Origin: Malachius bipustulatus
Taxonomy: Eukaryota > Arthropoda > Insecta > Coleoptera > Melyridae
Direction: 5' to 3'
Assembly: GCA_910589415.1 (NCBI GenBank)
Contig: OU342637.1
Coordinates: 37,230,162-37,294,161, forward strand
DNA length: 64,000 nt
Shown here one piece after another: positions 60,982-64,000 of the stretch. Under the pieces are notes generated by a model. The model worked only from the letters and a program-made list of their open reading frames with translations. It had not been told where the DNA came from and searched no databases. Each line of letters starts with the position of its first letter. The stretch's first letter is position 1. The position numbers and the translations under genes were made by a program.

Positions 60982-61332
60982 CGTATCATTTTTAATTGTG
61001 CTGTAGTTACATTTTAAAAAGAATAAGGATTAGTCGAGCAAGTAATTAATCTATTTGTTGATGACGAAATAACTAATAACAGGTTATATTTTATATCAGA
61101 TATTGATAAAATTGCAGAGAAAAAATAAAAAAGGAAACACTGACGCTTACTAGTGTCGGTAATACAGGTACCCTAGCCGTATCATTTTTAATTGTGCTGT
61201 AGTTACATTTTAAAAAGAATAAGGATTAGTCGAGCAAGTAATTAATCTATTTGTTGATGACGAAATAACTAATAACAGGTTATATTTTATATCAGATATT
61301 GATAAAATTGCAGAGAAAAAATAAAAAAGGAA
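60941..61332. repeat. Perfect 196-bp tandem duplication
   Basis: The sequences 60941-61136 and 61137-61332 appear identical. The first starts inside the hairpin loop (ACACTGACGCTTAC) and the second joins after AAAAAGGAAACAC. ACAC(T) at the breakpoints offers short homology. Confidence 0.9.
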
Positions 61333-62740
61333 ACACTCGGTATATTTTGATGACGTTTCTAGACAGCTGGCTAGATGAGAGGACCAATTAGTCAGTCGAT
61401 GTTTTCTATAAGTTTTGGTAAACCTCTCCTCCTGTAATCGTGCCATAACAAAGATTACACGGACTGATATAAATTATTTGTACAAAGGAGATGATGGGTT
61501 ATTTTGATGAGGCGTATACTTTACTGCGTTTACATAAACTTTGCCGGGCTATTTTTGTCAAATGCCACTTGAAAGACGTCAAGTGTTTCTCGCATAAACC
61601 CCCCACTATGTGTGTCTTTTTTTTCAGTCCGCACAAATCCAGATTTATGACTTAATAATGGTGACGCGATGAATTCTTATCAAGTCTTGTCAGAGAAAGT
61701 CGGCAAGAAACGAGTTTACAAATAGTTTTGATAAAAATTTGGCAGCGTTAACAATAATCAGCTGATATGTATTTAACAAATATTTCAATGACGCCGCTAT
61801 TTATAGACGATTTAGCCTATTTTGCCGTGATATAAGGCATTCGGTCTTGGATTCCGATCAGAATGGGTTAAAATTAAATATGTATATGTGGAGCTGCTTT
61901 AATTAATTTTTTCCTTAAAATAGTGATGAATTGCTGAATTTCGGGTTTATTTTTAATTTACTCAGGGACATTGCCCAACTTTCATTGTCTTCCCAACTTT
62001 TTATAAAAAATGGAGACCGTTAAAGCAATTATTAAAAATACGTTGCCCCCTCCCTCTTTCCATAATTGATACAAAAAATATCAAATACAATAACTGCAGA
62101 GGGCTGCAATATCAACTTTTGCATAATTTTAGGTTAGGAGATATTTGAACGCAGCCAAAATAGTTCTTGAATGCAGCCATATATTATTTGCCCCCTTCTT
62201 TTCTAATTTTATTTATTTGCGCTTTAAATAGACCTAGAAATACCATTTCGTATGTAATTTTATATTTTATTTAAATAAATATTTTCAAAATTAGAAGGAA
62301 ACGCGTTAAGATGTATTTGAACGCAGCCATAAATATGGATTGACAATTGACATAACACCAATTATGATTTCTTCTTTTTCAAATGGAAATCAGTTATATA
62401 TGGGCGTGGAATAATTTCATTCATTTAGTTAGTATAGAATTATCTTAACACATACCTATTTGATATTTTTGTAATTAAATAGTTTAAAAATTAAATAATG
62501 TGATGAAAAATAAACATATTAGACCTTAGAACAAACTAAAAATTGCAACGTAGAGGTCAAATTGGGCTCATTTCATATTCAAATCGATTTAGCGCGGAAT
62601 AATTCAAATTCAATTTTAAATCTAGACGTTCATGACAGAGAAGTGGATATTTGAAATGTCAATGTTTTTTTTTTTAAACAAATCAACCAGTTAGGGCTCT
62701 CTCTACACGGGAAATTTATATAGGGGTGCTCACGACGGAA
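61333..62740. other. Non-coding stretch with GAACGCAGCC motif
   Basis: No gene is seen. TTTGAACGCAGCCA or a close variant occurs near 62145, 62170 and 62315. Confidence 0.4.
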
Positions 62741-62743
62741 TTG

Positions 62744-62762
62744 TGGTGCCGTGACCAGGATT
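62744..62762 (+). other. Isolated tRNA-His-type primer-binding site
   Basis: TGGTGCCGTGACCAGGATT is a 19-base match to the complement of the tRNA-His 3' end, the fifth copy in the window and the longest. It is preceded by an ACGGGAAATTTATATAGGGG region that could be the end of an LTR. No coding sequence follows. Confidence 0.6.
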
Positions 62763-64000
62763 ATTACTGAAAATATGAACATTACATGGTGGTCTTCAAA
62801 TTTTTTTGAATTACGAATTATTTATTTATCAAAATAAGCCAAATCATTTAATTTCACGGTAATTATTTCGCAAACGAAATTGAATAAAACAGAAACTTGG
62901 AAAGCGCGTTTCTTTTGATATCTTGATTTTGATTCATAGCCAAATTTTCATTTTTAAAGTTTATGTTGCATAAATCCGAAAGGTGGGCCATATTTTGATG
63001 TCAAAATTTTTATCCCGGCGAATCTATTACCGTTTAATAATTCTTTTTTCGCCTCGCACCGCTCGAGTAAACACAGTTTTATGTTCATGGTGAGGTTGAC
63101 GTTTATTTTAATCGGTTTTTCATCAAAAATGTCCCGGTGACAGATCTACTGATACCTACCTATTCGCACATTAGACGAACCAGTTTTGAAATTCTGGCAA
63201 GAGAGCGCGATTATTACAAAACTAATAACAAAACCTTTGTTTTCCTGCCAGGTTATGCGAAACGGGAAGGGTAACTAATGCAAAAATAATGTACGCCGAA
63301 TATTCTCTATGATCTAATCAATGGTGGTAATGAACGAGAGAAGACTGGGCGCTACAAACTTTTTTTCCCCCAAAATAAACGACCAAACTTATCACGATTG
63401 TCGAAGAAGAGATTGACGGGTAAAGTCCACACTAGTCTCCGAAGAACTGTGGATCACTCTAATAGTAAAATAAGACGGATTCTAGCCCATTTAGCCTGGT
63501 CGATGATCAGCTTATCTTCTAAGCGATGACGTCATAAAATTTTTACTGGCTCTGGGGGAAAAACCACTGCCCCTGCAATTGAAGATCAACATAATCAAGA
63601 CAAAAAATATATCAGTTTATGTTTAATTAAGGTACTTCCCCGGACTTCCTGAAGGTATAGCCTCCTTAACTTATGAAATAAGCGAATTGAGCTAACACAA
63701 TCAATCGATACAAATGTAATAAAACGAGTACAAACGGGCTCATAAGCTAAATAATTGTGCAAACAATGATCAATCTATTTCAGCCAACGTAAGAATGCAA
63801 GGAACGTTCGTAACCAATTATTGACAGGCCCAATAATAGATTCCCACCGAATGCAAATGAACCATCATGTTAACGAAAATAAACGCGCGGATATAGATCG
63901 TCGCAAACTGTTGCTTTCGAGATTATTGACGTCTGCAGAATTGCAGAATATTGTTGCGTTCACGACCCATTTACCGGCGCCCAACTTGATCAGCTCTTCC
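62763..64000. other. Non-coding right edge
   Basis: No gene is seen. TGACGTCA is at about 63526. Confidence 0.4.

Overview
The window comes from an insect nuclear genome. It is AT-rich, its genes have introns, it carries BEL/Pao and non-LTR retrotransposons, and it encodes a cytosolic Hsc70 ending in EEVD, a methylthioribose-1-phosphate isomerase and a TMEM161 protein. The order (beetle, bug or other) cannot be settled from what is visible.

Left part, 1-16 kb. A decayed BEL/Pao retrotransposon (about 1.79-10.9 kb, + strand) lacks its 5' end and carries two later insertions: an 852-bp palindromic element with TA target duplication (4599-5450) and a 5'-truncated non-LTR retrotransposon with an open reverse transcriptase frame (about 6.63-9.01 kb). 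Just upstream lies an array of ACGTCA/TGACGTCA motifs. At 11.8-11.94 kb is a minus-strand signal-peptide exon that resembles the start of a CREG1-like secreted protein. The cytosolic Hsc70 gene follows on the minus strand: coding exons at 12542-14286 and 15991-16198, and a 5' UTR exon near 18.63-18.73 kb with TATA box and heat shock element upstream. Its coding intron holds a 1502-bp non-autonomous hAT element with a perfect 8-bp target duplication.

Middle part, 19-29 kb. The six-exon mtnA/MRI1 gene (methionine salvage, minus strand) and the nine-exon TMEM161 gene (plus strand) are divergent. A diverged repeat with a conserved 20-bp block containing a YY1/PHO-type motif lies on both sides of mtnA, once downstream and five times between the two genes. 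TMEM161 introns contain an inverted-repeat element and a 303-bp triplicated repeat.

Right part, 29-64 kb. A decayed minus-strand LINE (29.0-31.8 kb) is followed by a patchwork of unrelated tandem arrays with periods of about 245, 265, 354, 400 and 490 bp. Two short plus-strand exons with good start contexts and phase-0 donors (34130-34207 and 54712-54783) look like alternative first coding exons of one gene whose body lies to the right of the window. The arrays would then sit in its first introns. Within the arrays are recurring retrotransposon primer-binding-site signatures: five matches to the 3' end of tRNA-His and three to tRNA-Lys(CTT). There is also a 354-bp satellite that is a dimer of 182- and 172-bp halves. 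The last 6 kb contain hairpin elements and a perfect 196-bp tandem duplication.

I see no operon-like or multi-gene novel system. The unusual content is in the repeat and regulatory architecture.
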